Shown here in pieces: positions 22,371 through 34,255 of a stretch of 64,000 nucleotides of DNA. The notes beneath the pieces were generated by a model. That model had not been told where the DNA came from and searched no databases. It saw only the letters and a list, made by a program, of their open reading frames with translations. Positions within the stretch are counted from its first letter, which is position 1; each line of letters begins with the position of its first letter. The stretch is from assembly GCF_009811555.1 (NCBI RefSeq), contig NZ_BLIN01000005.1:1621501-1685500 (forward strand), written 5' to 3'. The stretch is from Streptomyces caniferus (GTDB lineage: Bacteria > Actinomycetota > Actinomycetes > Streptomycetales > Streptomycetaceae). The position numbers and the translations under genes were made by a program.

Positions 22371-23366
22371 TTACTTGCTCTCCTCGGTGCGGGTGCTGGT
22401 GCCGTTGCCGGCGGTCAGGGCGGGTTCGTTGCCGCCCAGAAGCAGATAGAGGACGGCCATCCGGATGCTGACGCCGTTGGTGACCTGCTCGACGGCCGTG
22501 CAGCGGGGCGAGTCGGCGACCTCGGCGGTGATCTCCATGCCGCGGTTCATCGGCCCGGGGTGCATCACGATCGCGTGCTCCGGCATCCGGGACATCCGGT
22601 CGCCGTCCAGTCCGTAGCGCCGCGCGTACTCCCGCTCGGTGGGGAAGAACGCCGCGTTCATCCGCTCGCGCTGGACGCGCAGCATCATCACCGCGTCGGA
22701 CTTGGCGACCACGGCGTCCAGGTCGTAGGAGACCTCGCAGGGCCACTGCTCCACGCCGATCGGCACCAGCGTCGGCGGCGCGACCAGGGTGACCTCGGCG
22801 CCGAGGGTGTGCAGCAGATGGACGTTGGAGCGGGCGACCCGGCTGTGCAGGATGTCGCCGACGATGGTGATCCGGCGGCCGTCGAGGTCCTGGCCCAGGC
22901 CCGCGTCGGCGCCGACCAGCCGGCGGCGCATCGTGAAGGCGTCGAGCAGCGCCTGGGTGGGGTGTTCGTGGGTGCCGTCACCGGCGTTGACCACGGAGCC
23001 GCCGATCCAGCCGGAGGTCGCCAGGCGGTGCGGGGCACCGGAGTCGTGGTGCCGGATGACGACGGCGTCCGCGCCCATCGCCTCCAGGGTCAGGGCGGTG
23101 TCCTTGAGCGACTCGCCCTTGGAGACCGACGAGCCCTTCGCGGAGAAGTTGATGACGTCGGCGGAGAGGCGCTTCGCGGCGGCTTCGAACGAGATACGGG
23201 TGCGGGTCGAGTCCTCGAAGAAGAGGTTGACGACGGTGCGCCCGCGCAGGGTGGGGAGCTTCTTGATCGGCCGGTCGGCGACCCGGGCCATCTCCTCGGC
23301 GGTGTCGAGGATCAGGACGGCGTCGTCGCGCGTGAGGTCGGCGGCCGAGATGAGGTGACGCTTCAT
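22371..23366 (-). CDS. pyrB: Aspartate carbamoyltransferase catalytic chain
   Basis: A 331-residue transcarbamoylase making carbamoyl aspartate. The carbamoyl-phosphate loop is [13 protein letters not shown], the substrate motif [16 protein letters not shown] and the late [12 protein letters not shown] are intact. No pyrI gene is nearby, consistent with unregulated or PyrR-regulated synthesis in Gram-positives. ATG 23366 is preceded by GGAG at good distance. A 93-bp gap containing a CCCGGT/ACCGGG hairpin separates it from pyrR. Confidence 0.97.
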   Translation of the reverse strand: MKRHLISAADLTRDDAVLILDTAEEMARVADRPIKKLPTLRGRTVVNLFFEDSTRTRISFEAAAKRLSADVINFSAKGSSVSKGESLKDTALTLEAMGADAVVIRHHDSGAPHRLATSGWIGGSVVNAGDGTHEHPTQALLDAFTMRRRLVGADAGLGQDLDGRRITIVGDILHSRVARSNVHLLHTLGAEVTLVAPPTLVPIGVEQWPCEVSYDLDAVVAKSDAVMMLRVQRERMNAAFFPTEREYARRYGLDGDRMSRMPEHAIVMHPGPMNRGMEITAEVADSPRCTAVEQVTNGVSIRMAVLYLLLGGNEPALTAGNGTSTRTEESK

Positions 23367-23459
23367 CCGGTTTTCTCCGTGAGTGAAGGAGGTGTACGGG
23401 AATGTCCGTCGAGCGGGCATGCCTGCGGGCCCGGTGTCACCGGGTCCGCACGCGGTGCG

Positions 23460-24083
<624 letters not shown>

Positions 24084-24181
24084 GGACGTTAAAGGACGTC
24101 GGAATTACGCGGCCCAGGCTACCAGGGGCCCTCTCCCGACCCGTCCGCACCCCTGACGGGTGAGGGTCTGCCCCGTTCCGC

Positions 24182-24211
24182 TTGACGAAGTCAGATTACG
24201 CTGCGTAACCT
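24182..24211 (+). promoter_or_regulatory. bldD promoter
   Basis: TTGACG (24182-24187) and TAACCT (24206-24211) with an 18-bp spacer, a reasonable vegetative-sigma promoter 60 bp upstream of the bldD ATG. Confidence 0.55.
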
Positions 24212-24224
24212 CACAGTGAGTTAC
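24205..24224 (+). promoter_or_regulatory. BldD autoregulatory operator
   Basis: GTAAC-C-TCAC-A-GTGA-GTTAC is a near-perfect dyad overlapping the bldD -10 region and the presumed transcription start. Its core matches the known BldD box pattern (T-N-A-C/G-T-N-A half sites), and BldD is known to repress its own promoter in S. coelicolor. Confidence 0.75.
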
Positions 24225-24271
24225 CAGCCCGCGGCGGAGCCGCATGTCGATACAGCCGTCTGGGGAGTTTT

Positions 24272-24772
24272 ATGTCCAGCGAATACGCCAAACAGCTCGG
24301 GGCCAAGCTCCGCGCCATCCGCACCCAGCAGGGCCTTTCTCTCCACGGCGTCGAGGAGAAGTCCCAGGGCCGCTGGAAGGCCGTGGTGGTGGGTTCGTAC
24401 GAGCGCGGCGACCGCGCCGTGACCGTGCAGCGCCTTGCCGAACTGGCGGACTTCTACGGCGTTCCGGTGCAGGAACTCCTGCCGGGCACGACACCGGGCG
24501 GAGCGGCCGAGCCGCCGCCGAAGCTGGTGCTCGACCTGGAGCGCCTGGCCCATGTCCCGCAGGAGAAGGCCGGCCCGCTGCAGCGCTACGCCGCCACCAT
24601 CCAGAGCCAGCGCGGTGACTACAACGGCAAGGTCCTCTCGATCCGCCAGGACGACCTGCGCACCCTCGCGGTCATCTACGACCAGTCGCCCTCGGTGCTG
24701 ACCGAGCAGCTGATCAGCTGGGGCGTGCTCGACGCCGAAGCCCGCCGCGCCGTGCAGCACGACGAGCTCTGA
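24272..24772 (+). CDS. bldD: Developmental master repressor BldD
   Basis: A 166-residue regulator that, bound to tetrameric cyclic di-GMP, dimerises and represses sporulation genes during vegetative growth. The N-terminal XRE-type helix-turn-helix (about residues 6-70: LGAKLRAIRTQQGLSLHGVE) and the C-terminal c-di-GMP domain are complete. The signature R-G-D at 114-116 and R-Q-D-D at 125-128 is exactly at the published positions. ATG 24272. It is the only plus-strand gene between pyrR and nusB, is flanked by hairpins, and has its own operator overlapping the promoter. Nearly identical to orthologues across Streptomyces. Confidence 0.98.
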   Translation: MSSEYAKQLGAKLRAIRTQQGLSLHGVEEKSQGRWKAVVVGSYERGDRAVTVQRLAELADFYGVPVQELLPGTTPGGAAEPPPKLVLDLERLAHVPQEKAGPLQRYAATIQSQRGDYNGKVLSIRQDDLRTLAVIYDQSPSVLTEQLISWGVLDAEARRAVQHDEL

Positions 24773-24787
24773 ACCCCTTCACCACCT

Positions 24788-24833
24788 GCAGAAACGTACC
24801 GCCGCTCCGGGCTTCCGGGTCGGCGGTTTCTGC
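24788..24833 (+). terminator. bldD terminator
   Basis: GCAGAAAC (24788-24795) pairs with GTTTCTGC (24826-24833), with an inner ACCGCCG/CGGCGGT pairing; the hairpin starts 15 bp after the bldD stop. Confidence 0.7.
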
Positions 24834-24914
24834 ATAGCGGCGCACTGACGGCGCACACCGGGGGCGCGCAGTACGCCAGGAGCGCCCCTGGACGGCGTTC
24901 TGCGGGCATGCGAA

Positions 24915-24946
24915 GGGCCCGGAGCATCACCCTTCACTCCGGGCCC
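24915..24946 (-). terminator. nusB terminator
   Basis: GGGCCCGGAG (24915-24924) and CTCCGGGCCC (24937-24946), a perfect 10-bp stem, 22 bp beyond the nusB stop. Confidence 0.8.
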
Positions 24947-24968
24947 GTTCACACGCTCTGTCGACCGC

Positions 24969-25403
24969 CTACTGCGCCTCGCGACGCAGACTCGGCTTCA
25001 GCTCCTTGAACCGGCCGAGGAGGCCGTTCACGAAGGCCGGGGAATCGTCCGTCGAGAACTCCCTGGCGAGCTGCACGGCTTCGTCGATCGCCACGGCGTC
25101 CGGGGTGTCGTCCACCCAGAGCAGCTCGTAGGCGCCGAGTCGCAGGATGCTGCGGTCGGCCGCGGGCATCCGGTCCAGGTCCCAGTCGACCGCATAGGTG
25201 GAGATCAGTTCGTCGATCCGGGCGACATGGTCCGCGTACCCCTCGACCAACTGCAGGGTGTATTCGTTCACCGGCGGCTGTCGGGGGTCGGTCCGGGCGT
25301 GCCGCATCCAGTCCGCGAGCACGGACTGCACATCGGCACCGCGCTGGTCGGCCTCGAAGAGTATCTGGAAGGCGCGCTTACGGGCCTTGGTGCGGGCAGC
25401 CAC
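24969..25403 (-). CDS. nusB: Transcription antitermination protein NusB
   Basis: A 144-residue all-helical RNA-binding factor that with S10 (NusE) recognises boxA in rRNA transcripts. The N-terminal RTKARKRAFQILFEADQRG and C-terminal DDTPDAVAIDEAVQLAREFS and PAFVNGLLGRF are diagnostic. Start is GTG 25403, only 2 nt after the efp stop, so the pair is cotranscribed. The efp-nusB order is widely conserved in Gram-positives. Confidence 0.97.
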   Translation of the reverse strand: MAARTKARKRAFQILFEADQRGADVQSVLADWMRHARTDPRQPPVNEYTLQLVEGYADHVARIDELISTYAVDWDLDRMPAADRSILRLGAYELLWVDDTPDAVAIDEAVQLAREFSTDDSPAFVNGLLGRFKELKPSLRREAQ

Positions 25404-25405
25404 GG

Positions 25406-25972
25406 TTAGCTGTTCACCCGGCCGAGGTAGTCGCCCGTGCGGGTGTCGACCTTGATCTTCTCGCCCGTGGTGATGAAGAGCGGGACCTGGATCTCGTAGC
25501 CGGTCTCCAGGGTGGCGGGCTTGGAGCCACCGGTGGAGCGGTCGCCCTGCACACCGGGCTCGGTGTGCTGGATGACGAGCTCGACGGCGGCCGGCAGCTC
25601 GACGTAGAGCACCTCGCCCTCGTGCTGCGCCACGACGGCCTCGAAGCCCTCGAGGAGGAAGTTCGCGGCGTCACCGACGGCCTTGCGGTCGACCATCAGC
25701 TGGTCGTAGGTGTCCATGTCCATGAAGACGAAGTACTCGCCGTCCATGTACGAGAACTGCATCCCACGCTTGTCGACAGTGGCCGTCTCGACCTTCACAC
25801 CGGCGTTGAAGGTCTTGTCCACCACCTTGCCGGAGAGCACGTTCTTCAGCTTGGTGCGGACGAAGGCCGGGCCCTTACCGGGCTTGACGTGCTGAAACTC
25901 GACGACGGACCAGAGCTGGCCCCCTTCGAGCTTGAGCACCAGGCCGTTCTTGAGGTCGTTCGTGGAAGCCAC
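25406..25972 (-). CDS. efp: Translation elongation factor P
   Basis: A 188-residue three-domain factor that rescues ribosomes stalled at polyproline. Domain I carries the tip loop [16 protein letters not shown] with the functional lysine; the palindromic PGKGP loop is the actinobacterial type described as working without lysine modification, and no modification gene (epmA, ymfI) is seen here. GTG 25972. Given the many proline-rich tails encoded in this window (RelA, MltG, PH and kinase-like proteins), its role is directly relevant. nusB follows immediately. Confidence 0.97.
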   Translation of the reverse strand: MASTNDLKNGLVLKLEGGQLWSVVEFQHVKPGKGPAFVRTKLKNVLSGKVVDKTFNAGVKVETATVDKRGMQFSYMDGEYFVFMDMDTYDQLMVDRKAVGDAANFLLEGFEAVVAQHEGEVLYVELPAAVELVIQHTEPGVQGDRSTGGSKPATLETGYEIQVPLFITTGEKIKVDTRTGDYLGRVNS

Positions 25973-26038
25973 GGTTGCGGAATCTCCTGGACTGCAGGTG
26001 GTGGGTACCTCGAAGCCGTGCGCCGCAAGCCGTAGGGC

Positions 26039-27145
26039 TCACAGCGCGAGCAGCTCCTTGGTCGTGATCGTGAGTAGCTCGGGTCCGCCGTCCGCCTCGG
26101 GGCGGACGACGAGGGTGTCATCGATCCGGACACCCCCACGGCCCGGGATGTGAACCCCCGGCTCGACGGTGACCGGCACGCAAGCGTCCAGTTTACCCAT
26201 GGCGGCAGGCGACAATTGAGGGTCCTCGTCGATTTCGAGTCCCACACCGTGCCCGGTCCACGCCCCGAGCCGCTCACCGTACCCCGCGGCGTCCAGCACA
26301 TGACGGGTCACCCGGTCCACCTCGCGGCACTCCACACCCGGCGCAAGCGCCTCGCGCCCGGCCCGCTGGGCTGCGAAAACGAGATCGTACAGCTCGATCT
26401 GCCAGTCCGAGGGAGTGGTGCCGATGACGAAGGTCCGGCCGATCTCGCAGCGGTAGCCGCGGTAATTCGCGCCCAGGCAGACACTCAGGAAGTCGCCCTC
26501 CTCCACCCTCCGGTCGGTGGGCAGATGTCCGGGACGGCCGGCGTTCGGGCCGGTCGCGACGGACGTGGGGAAGGCCGGGCCGTCCGCGCCGTGGTCCACC
26601 AGCCGGCGCTCCAGTTCCAGGGCCAGATGCCGCTCGGTGCGGCCGACCAGGATCGATTCGAGGAGCTCCCCCAGGGCCTGGTCGGCGATCTCGGCGGCGA
26701 TCCGCAGACAGGCGATCTCGTCGTCGTCCTTCACCAGCCGCTGCCCCTCGACCGCGCAGGCCAGGTCGGTCAGCCGCAGCCGGGGCGCGACCTGGGAGAG
26801 CGCGCGGTGCCGGGTGACGGTGAGGTGGTGCTCCTCGACGGCCAGGGTGTCCGCGCCGGCCGTCGAGGCCAGGTCGGCGCCGGCCACCACCGGGTCGCCG
26901 CCGCGGGTCGGCAGCACCGACACCCGTACGTCGTCGGCCGGCCGCCCTTCGGCGGGATCGCCGCTCAGCGGTCTGCCGCACAGCAGCACATCGTCGGCCG
27001 GGCCCAGCAGCAGCGCGGCGCCGGGCGGCGCACAACCGGTGAGGTAGCGGACGTTCGCGGGGCGCGAGATCAGGGCGGCGGCGCTTCCGGTTGCCGCGCA
27101 GCGGTCGCGCAGCCGCGTGCGTCGGGCCGCGTACAACTCGGACAT
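26039..27145 (-). CDS. PepP-like M24 (Xaa-Pro aminopeptidase fold) protein with altered metal site
   Basis: A 368-residue protein with the creatinase N-terminal domain (about 1-135) and the pita-bread M24 catalytic domain (about 140-368). The metal ligands deviate from the canonical D-D-H-E-E. The first Asp is Cys (SVCLGANYRGY), the second is Glu (RCEIGRTF), the first His (TGHGVGLE) and the Glu in VTVEPGVHIPG remain, IHE is IDE, and the last Glu is Asp (RIDDTLVV). It may be a weak or inactive peptidase, or use a different metal. It lies directly upstream of efp and nusB, where Xaa-Pro peptidase genes are commonly found. ATG 27145. Confidence 0.85.
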   Translation of the reverse strand: MSELYAARRTRLRDRCAATGSAAALISRPANVRYLTGCAPPGAALLLGPADDVLLCGRPLSGDPAEGRPADDVRVSVLPTRGGDPVVAGADLASTAGADTLAVEEHHLTVTRHRALSQVAPRLRLTDLACAVEGQRLVKDDDEIACLRIAAEIADQALGELLESILVGRTERHLALELERRLVDHGADGPAFPTSVATGPNAGRPGHLPTDRRVEEGDFLSVCLGANYRGYRCEIGRTFVIGTTPSDWQIELYDLVFAAQRAGREALAPGVECREVDRVTRHVLDAAGYGERLGAWTGHGVGLEIDEDPQLSPAAMGKLDACVPVTVEPGVHIPGRGGVRIDDTLVVRPEADGGPELLTITTKELLAL

Positions 27146-27220
27146 ATCACGAGCGTACGGCGGCTCCCCCGAGGCGGCCGGTCGAGGGGGGCCGCCCGGG
27201 GGAGAGGCCGCTGTCTGCGG

Positions 27221-28072
27221 CTACCAGTTCGGCGGGCTGGCGATGCTGCGGGCGACGACGTCGTCCAGCACCCGCACGGTCGTGGCGACGTCGTGCTGGG
27301 AATTGTCGATGATCGGCAGTCCGGAGCCGTACCAGCCGGCCATCCGCCCGTGGATCCTGGCCACCTCTTCGTCGGACAGGCGGCGGTTGCCGCTGCGCCG
27401 GGCGTTGCGCTCCAGGACGATCTCCAGGCCGGGCAGCAGCACGATCGGCAGCAGGCCGGGGCCCACATGGCGCTTCCAGCCGCCGAGGCCGACGACCGGC
27501 CGGTCGGGGAAGACGGCGTCGTCGAGGATGCAGGAGATGCCGTTGGCCAGGAAGTTGCGGGCCGCGAAGCCGCAGGTGCGGCGGGCGAGGCGGTACTGCG
27601 CCTCGGAGTGGTCGTTCCAGCCGGCCTGCGGGTCGGCGAAGCCGGACCGGACCCATTCGCGGACGTCGTCGAGGCTGATGTGGGCCGTCGGGACCCGCCG
27701 GGTGTCGGCCCAGTGGCGCGCCACGCTGGTCTTGCCGGCTCCGGCCGGGCCGATGAGCAGCACCGCGACGGCCGCATGCGCGGCGTCCGGCGCCGCGGTG
27801 TCGGTGGGCGGGCTGGGCAGCGGCACCGGGGCGCCCGGGGGCAGCTGCACATGGCCGGTGATGTCCGTGCTGTGCGGCGTGGGCGGGGCCTGCTGGGGCG
27901 CGGGCCCGTGCCAGCCCTGACCGGGGGCGGGCTGCTGCGCGGGCGGGGCGGCGGGGGCCGGCGGCGAGAGGGGCGGGGTGTGCGCTCCCGGGTGGGGCGT
28001 CCAGTTCATCGTGGCCCCAAGTGATGCCTGCCCGCGGGGCGGTGGCAGCGGAGCCCCCACTGCGTACTGCAT
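27221..28072 (-). CDS. P-loop kinase-like ATPase with proline-rich N-terminal tail
   Basis: A 283-residue protein. About 100 residues of Pro/Ala/Gln-rich, probably disordered sequence precede an AAA_33/zeta-toxin-like P-loop domain: Walker A LLIGPAGAGKTSVARHW, SLDDVREWVRSGF as the substrate-side motif, CILDDAVFPDR near Walker B, and RNARRSGNRRLSDEEVARI as the lid. Such domains phosphorylate small molecules, nucleosides or RNA ends; the substrate is unknown. ATG 28072 has GGAGAG eight bases upstream and is preferred over ATG 28009. It lies between pepP and the aro genes. Confidence 0.75.
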   Translation of the reverse strand: MQYAVGAPLPPPRGQASLGATMNWTPHPGAHTPPLSPPAPAAPPAQQPAPGQGWHGPAPQQAPPTPHSTDITGHVQLPPGAPVPLPSPPTDTAAPDAAHAAVAVLLIGPAGAGKTSVARHWADTRRVPTAHISLDDVREWVRSGFADPQAGWNDHSEAQYRLARRTCGFAARNFLANGISCILDDAVFPDRPVVGLGGWKRHVGPGLLPIVLLPGLEIVLERNARRSGNRRLSDEEVARIHGRMAGWYGSGLPIIDNSQHDVATTVRVLDDVVARSIASPPNW

Positions 28073-28280
28073 CCGGTGGCTCTCCGTCTCGTGCGGTCGA
28101 TGTGGTGCGGTGCTCCCCCGGCCCGCGCCGGGCGGAGGTGCCTCCAGGCGCCGGGACTGGCTGCCCCGTGCGTGGTGCGGTAACCCACCGGCCCCGAAGG
28201 GCCGTTGTGCCCCACGGCCGTCGGCGTGGGGTGGTACTGCTGCGAACGGTACCCTCCCGGACGCGGCAGAAGGGCCCCTT

Positions 28281-28314
28281 GCCCCCGGCGCTCGCAGCGT
28301 GAACGGCCGGGGGC
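28281..28314 (-). terminator. Terminator of the aro operon
   Basis: GCCCCCGGC (28281-28289) and GCCGGGGGC (28306-28314), a 9-bp perfect stem 24 bp past the aroQ stop. The rest of the 265-bp gap (28073-28337) holds further GC-rich inverted repeats and the kinase-like gene's promoter. Confidence 0.75.
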
Positions 28315-28337
28315 GGCACAACGTGCCCGAGGGAGCG

Positions 28338-30434
<2,097 letters not shown>

Positions 30435-30438
<4 letters not shown>

Positions 30439-31619
30439 CGGATCGCCAGGTTGTCGAGGAAGGTCTGCACGTTGCGGCGGGTCTCCGGCACGCTGTCGCC
30501 GCCGAACTTCTCCACCACCGCGTCCGCCAGGACCAGGGCCACCATCGCCTCGGCGACGATGCCCGCGGCCGGCACGGCGCAGACGTCCGAGCGCTGGTGG
30601 TGCGCCTTGGCCGCCTCACCCGTGCTCACGTCGATGGTCGCCAGCGCCTTCGGCACCGTCGCGATCGGCTTCATCGCGGCGCGCACCCGCAGGAGCTCGC
30701 CGGTCGTCAGCCCGCCCTCGGTGCCGCCGGAGCGGCCCGAGCTGCGCTTGATCCCGTCGTCGGTCGAGAGGATCTCGTCATGGGCCTTCGAGCCCGGCAC
30801 CCGCGCCAGGTCGAAGCCGTCGCCGACCTCGACGCCCTTGATCGCCTGGATGCCCATGAGGGCGGCGGCCAGCCGGGCGTCCAGCCGGCGGTCCCAGTGG
30901 ACGTGCGAACCGAGACCCACCGGCACGCCGTACGCCAGCACCTCGACCACACCACCGAGGGTGTCGCCGTCCTTGTGGGCCTGGTCGATCTCGGCGACCA
31001 TCGCCTTGCTGGCGTCCGCGTCCAGGCAGCGCACCGGGTCGGCGTCCAGCTTCGTCACGTCGGAGGGCTTCGGGTAGACCCCGTACGGGGCCTTGGCCGC
31101 GGCCAGCTCGACGACGTGCGAGACGATCTCGATACCGGCCGTCTCCTTGAGGAAGGAGCGGGCGACCGCGCCCAGGGCCACCCGGGCGGCGGTCTCACGG
31201 GCGGAGGCGCGCTCCAGGATCGGACGGGCCTCGTCGAAGCCGTACTTCTGCATGCCGGCGAGGTCGGCGTGGCCGGGACGGGGGCGGGTCAGCGGCGCGT
31301 TACGGGCCAGTGCGGCCAGCTCGTCCGGGTCCACCGGATCGGCCGCCATCACCTGCTCCCACTTGGGCCACTCGGTGTTGCCGACCATCACGGCCACCGG
31401 CGAGCCCAGCGACAGGCCGTGCCGCACCCCGCCCAGGAACGTGACCTCGTCCTGCTCGAACTTCATCCGGGCACCGCGGCCGTAGCCGAGCCGGCGCCGG
31501 GCCAGGGCGTCCGCCACCAGCTCCGTGGTGATCGGGACTCCGGCCGGAAGGCCCTCCAGCGTCGCCACGAGTGCGGGGCCGTGCGACTCCCCCGCCGTCA
31601 GCCAGCGCAACCTGCTCAA
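30435..31619 (-). CDS. aroC: Chorismate synthase
   Basis: A 394-residue FMN-dependent enzyme making chorismate from EPSP. Hallmarks: [16 protein letters not shown] at the start, [32 protein letters not shown] and [14 protein letters not shown]. The start is a TTG at 31619 preceded by GAGGAG at 5 nt, a rare but well-supported initiation codon. Chorismate feeds aromatic amino acids, folate and many secondary metabolites. The stop overlaps aroK. Confidence 0.97.
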
Positions 31620-31760
31620 CGGTGCTCCTCATGTACTGCTCATCCGCGTACGGTGTCTCCCCCCGATCCTCCCACGTCGCACGCGACGGGCGGCGCCCAG
31701 TCCAGGGGGCGGACCGGGCGCCCGCGGGCAGAGGGGACACAAGGGGCCGGACCGGACGGG

Positions 31761-32588
31761 TCAGCGGGCGGCGAGCGCCGCCTCGCCGGCCGTGCGCATC
31801 GCGGCCAGGGGCGCCGGAGACCGCCCCGTCATCTGCTCCACCTGGAGTACGGCCTGGTGCACCAGCAGGTCCAGGCCGCCCACCACGGCGCCACCGCGGG
31901 CGGCCCAGGCGGTGGCCAGCGTCGTCGGCCAGGGCTCGTAGAGGACGTCGAAGAGCGTGCCGGGCCGCTCGGGGACGGCGGCGGCGAGCGCGTCGGCGGT
32001 CCCCGCTGGGGTGGTGGCGATGGTCAGCGGCGCCTCGAACGCCGCGCCGGCGTCCTCCCAGGCGGCGGTGCGGACCGTGACGCCCAGCCGCTCCCCCCAG
32101 CCCCGCATCTCGTCGGCGCGCGCCCGGCTGCGGACGTACGCGGTGACCTCACCGGTGCAGATGCGCGAGAGCGCGGCGAGCGCCGAGGAGGCGGTGGCGC
32201 CGGCGCCCAGCACCGACGCCCGCTCGACCTGCCGCACCCCGCGCTCGCGCAGTGCGGCGAGCATGCCCGGGATGTCGGTGTTGTCGCCGAGACGTCGTCC
32301 GTCGGCGGTGAGGACGACGGTGTTCACCGCCTCGACCGAGGCCGCGGTGGGGCTGATCTCGTCGAGCAACGGGATCACCGCCCGCTTGAGCGGCATGGTC
32401 AGCGAGAGGCCCGCCCAGGTGGCATCCAGGCGCTCCATGAAGGCGGGCAGCGCCGCCTCGTCGACCTCGTGGCGGTCGTACGTCCAGTCGCTCAGCCCCA
32501 GTTCCCGGTAAGCGGCGCGGTGCAGCACCGGCGAAAGGGAATGGGCAATCGGGGAGCCGAGCACCGCGGCTCGACGGGTGGCGCTCAT
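31761..32588 (-). CDS. aroE: Shikimate dehydrogenase
   Basis: A 275-residue NADPH enzyme reducing 3-dehydroshikimate. The N-terminal substrate domain has VLGSPIAHSLSPVLHRAAY and the catalytic Lys in SLTMPLKRAVIP, with Asp in GDNTDIPGM. The nucleotide loop reads SVLGAGATASSALAAL rather than the usual GAGGA, so it is slightly divergent. ATG 32588 overlaps the mltG stop (ATGA). A 141-bp gap then separates it from aroC. Confidence 0.94.
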   Translation of the reverse strand: MSATRRAAVLGSPIAHSLSPVLHRAAYRELGLSDWTYDRHEVDEAALPAFMERLDATWAGLSLTMPLKRAVIPLLDEISPTAASVEAVNTVVLTADGRRLGDNTDIPGMLAALRERGVRQVERASVLGAGATASSALAALSRICTGEVTAYVRSRARADEMRGWGERLGVTVRTAAWEDAGAAFEAPLTIATTPAGTADALAAAVPERPGTLFDVLYEPWPTTLATAWAARGGAVVGGLDLLVHQAVLQVEQMTGRSPAPLAAMRTAGEAALAAR

Positions 32589-34255
32589 TGCTTGTTCTTC
32601 TCTTGTTCCTTTTCGTAGATGCGCCGGTTGCGCTCGTGCTGTTCGTTCGTCTCGGCGAACAGCGTCTTTTCCGGGTTGATCGAGACGAAGTAGTACCAGT
32701 CGCCCTTGGCCGGGTCGATGGCCGACTTGAGCGCCACCTCACCCGGATTGCCGATCGGGCCCGGCGGCAGTCCCTTGAACTTGTAGGTGTTGTAGGGATC
32801 GTTGAAATTCCGCAGGTTGTCGACGGATCCGGTGTCCAGCGTGCTCTGGGACTTCGCGTAGTTCACCGTCGAGTCGAAGTCCAGCAGGCCGTACGTCTCG
32901 GTGTTGTTCGGCTTGAGACGGTTGTAGACGACGCGCGCGACCTTGACGAAGTCGTGCTTGTACTTGCCCTCGGCCTGCGTGAGGCTGGCGACGGTGAGCA
33001 GCTGCATCGGCGAGTCGAGCTTGAGCTTGCGGGCATTCCCTTCCAGGTCGTATTTCGTATAGACCTGGTTCGCCCTCGCCACCATCTGCTTCAGGACCTC
33101 GGCCGGCTTCACCTTTCCGCCGACGCTGTACGTCGACGGATAGAGGAAGCCCTCCAGCGGGTCCTTCATCTTCGAGGAGTCGTTCGCCCACGACGGCAGC
33201 CCGAGGTTCTTGGCGTCGCGCTTGGCGACGCCCTTGGTCGTCCCCGTCTTGAGGTGCAGCTTTTGGTCGATGAGTTTGTAGACGTCGGCGGCCCGCAGCC
33301 CCTCACGGATCGTGAGGCCGTTACGGCTCTTGGGGTCCAGCATCAGTTCGATGGCCGCGGCGCCCGACATCTGCTTGCGCAGCGTGTACGTCCCCGGCTG
33401 CATGCTGTTCGCCTTCTTGTTCTCGCCGGCCGCCTCGGTAAAGGCTCCGGGGCTCTTGATGACGCCCTCGCGCTGGAGGATCTGCCCCATTTCCGAGAGC
33501 GTCGAACCGTCCGGAATGTCGACCTGGATCTCGCCGGACCCCTCCCCCTCGTAGTCGGGGGCCGATCCGAAGTGGGCCATGAAGAAGTCGTAGCCGAAGT
33601 AGCCGACCGCGCCCACGGCTCCGGCGAAGACCAGCGCGACGACCAGGCAGGCGGTACCGCTGCGCCGCTTGTTCTTCTTGCCGCGGCGCTCGCGGCCGGC
33701 CCGGCGCGCCTCGCGGGGGTCGTTGTCGTCGTGGTCGTCGTCCCCGCCGTCGCCCGCGAAGAACGCGTGCTCCGGCTCCGGCTCACGGGGCTCGGGGTCG
33801 GCCCGCCAGTCGTCACCGGGGCCGTCGTGCTCGTCGTAGTGCGGCTCCGCCTGCGGCGGATACGGGCCCTGCTGCTGCGGATGCGGCTGCTGGTACTGCT
33901 GTTGCTGCTGCATCTGCTGCTGTTGCGCCTGCTGCTGCAGGTGCTGGGGCTGGGGCGGCGGATAGGCGTCGGGCGTGGCGTAGTAGTCCGGGCTCGTTCC
34001 GCTGTACGGGTCGACCGGCGGCTGCTGCCCGTAGGGGTCGTACGGGTCGTACGGCAGCTGCCCGCCCTGCGTACCGTCCCAGCCCCCGTTGTACTGCTGC
34101 TGGGCATACGGGTCCTGCTGCTGGGGATACCGGGCGGCCTGCTGTCCGTCCCACGGCGGCTGCTGCGCCTGGCCTCTGGAGGAACCCTGCTCGCCGTAGA
34201 GCGGGTCCTCGGGATGCCACGGTTCGGAGCCGTAGCCCCGGCCATACTCGGTCAT
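32585..34255 (-). CDS. mltG: Endolytic murein transglycosylase MltG (YceG family)
   Basis: A 556-residue membrane-anchored lytic transglycosylase that trims nascent peptidoglycan. Residues 1-198 are a cytosolic tail: Tyr/Pro-rich, then a glutamine-rich block (about 104-130), then acidic and basic stretches. A membrane helix follows (about 200-222), then a LysM-like region and the YceG catalytic domain, with the conserved Glu in LTVASLTQAEGK, VYNRL and LPPGPIGNPGEVALKSA. The tail is far longer than in E. coli MltG (340 residues in total). ATG 34255. The stop overlaps aroE. Confidence 0.93.
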   Translation of the reverse strand: MTEYGRGYGSEPWHPEDPLYGEQGSSRGQAQQPPWDGQQAARYPQQQDPYAQQQYNGGWDGTQGGQLPYDPYDPYGQQPPVDPYSGTSPDYYATPDAYPPPQPQHLQQQAQQQQMQQQQQYQQPHPQQQGPYPPQAEPHYDEHDGPGDDWRADPEPREPEPEHAFFAGDGGDDDHDDNDPREARRAGRERRGKKNKRRSGTACLVVALVFAGAVGAVGYFGYDFFMAHFGSAPDYEGEGSGEIQVDIPDGSTLSEMGQILQREGVIKSPGAFTEAAGENKKANSMQPGTYTLRKQMSGAAAIELMLDPKSRNGLTIREGLRAADVYKLIDQKLHLKTGTTKGVAKRDAKNLGLPSWANDSSKMKDPLEGFLYPSTYSVGGKVKPAEVLKQMVARANQVYTKYDLEGNARKLKLDSPMQLLTVASLTQAEGKYKHDFVKVARVVYNRLKPNNTETYGLLDFDSTVNYAKSQSTLDTGSVDNLRNFNDPYNTYKFKGLPPGPIGNPGEVALKSAIDPAKGDWYYFVSINPEKTLFAETNEQHERNRRIYEKEQEKNKQ

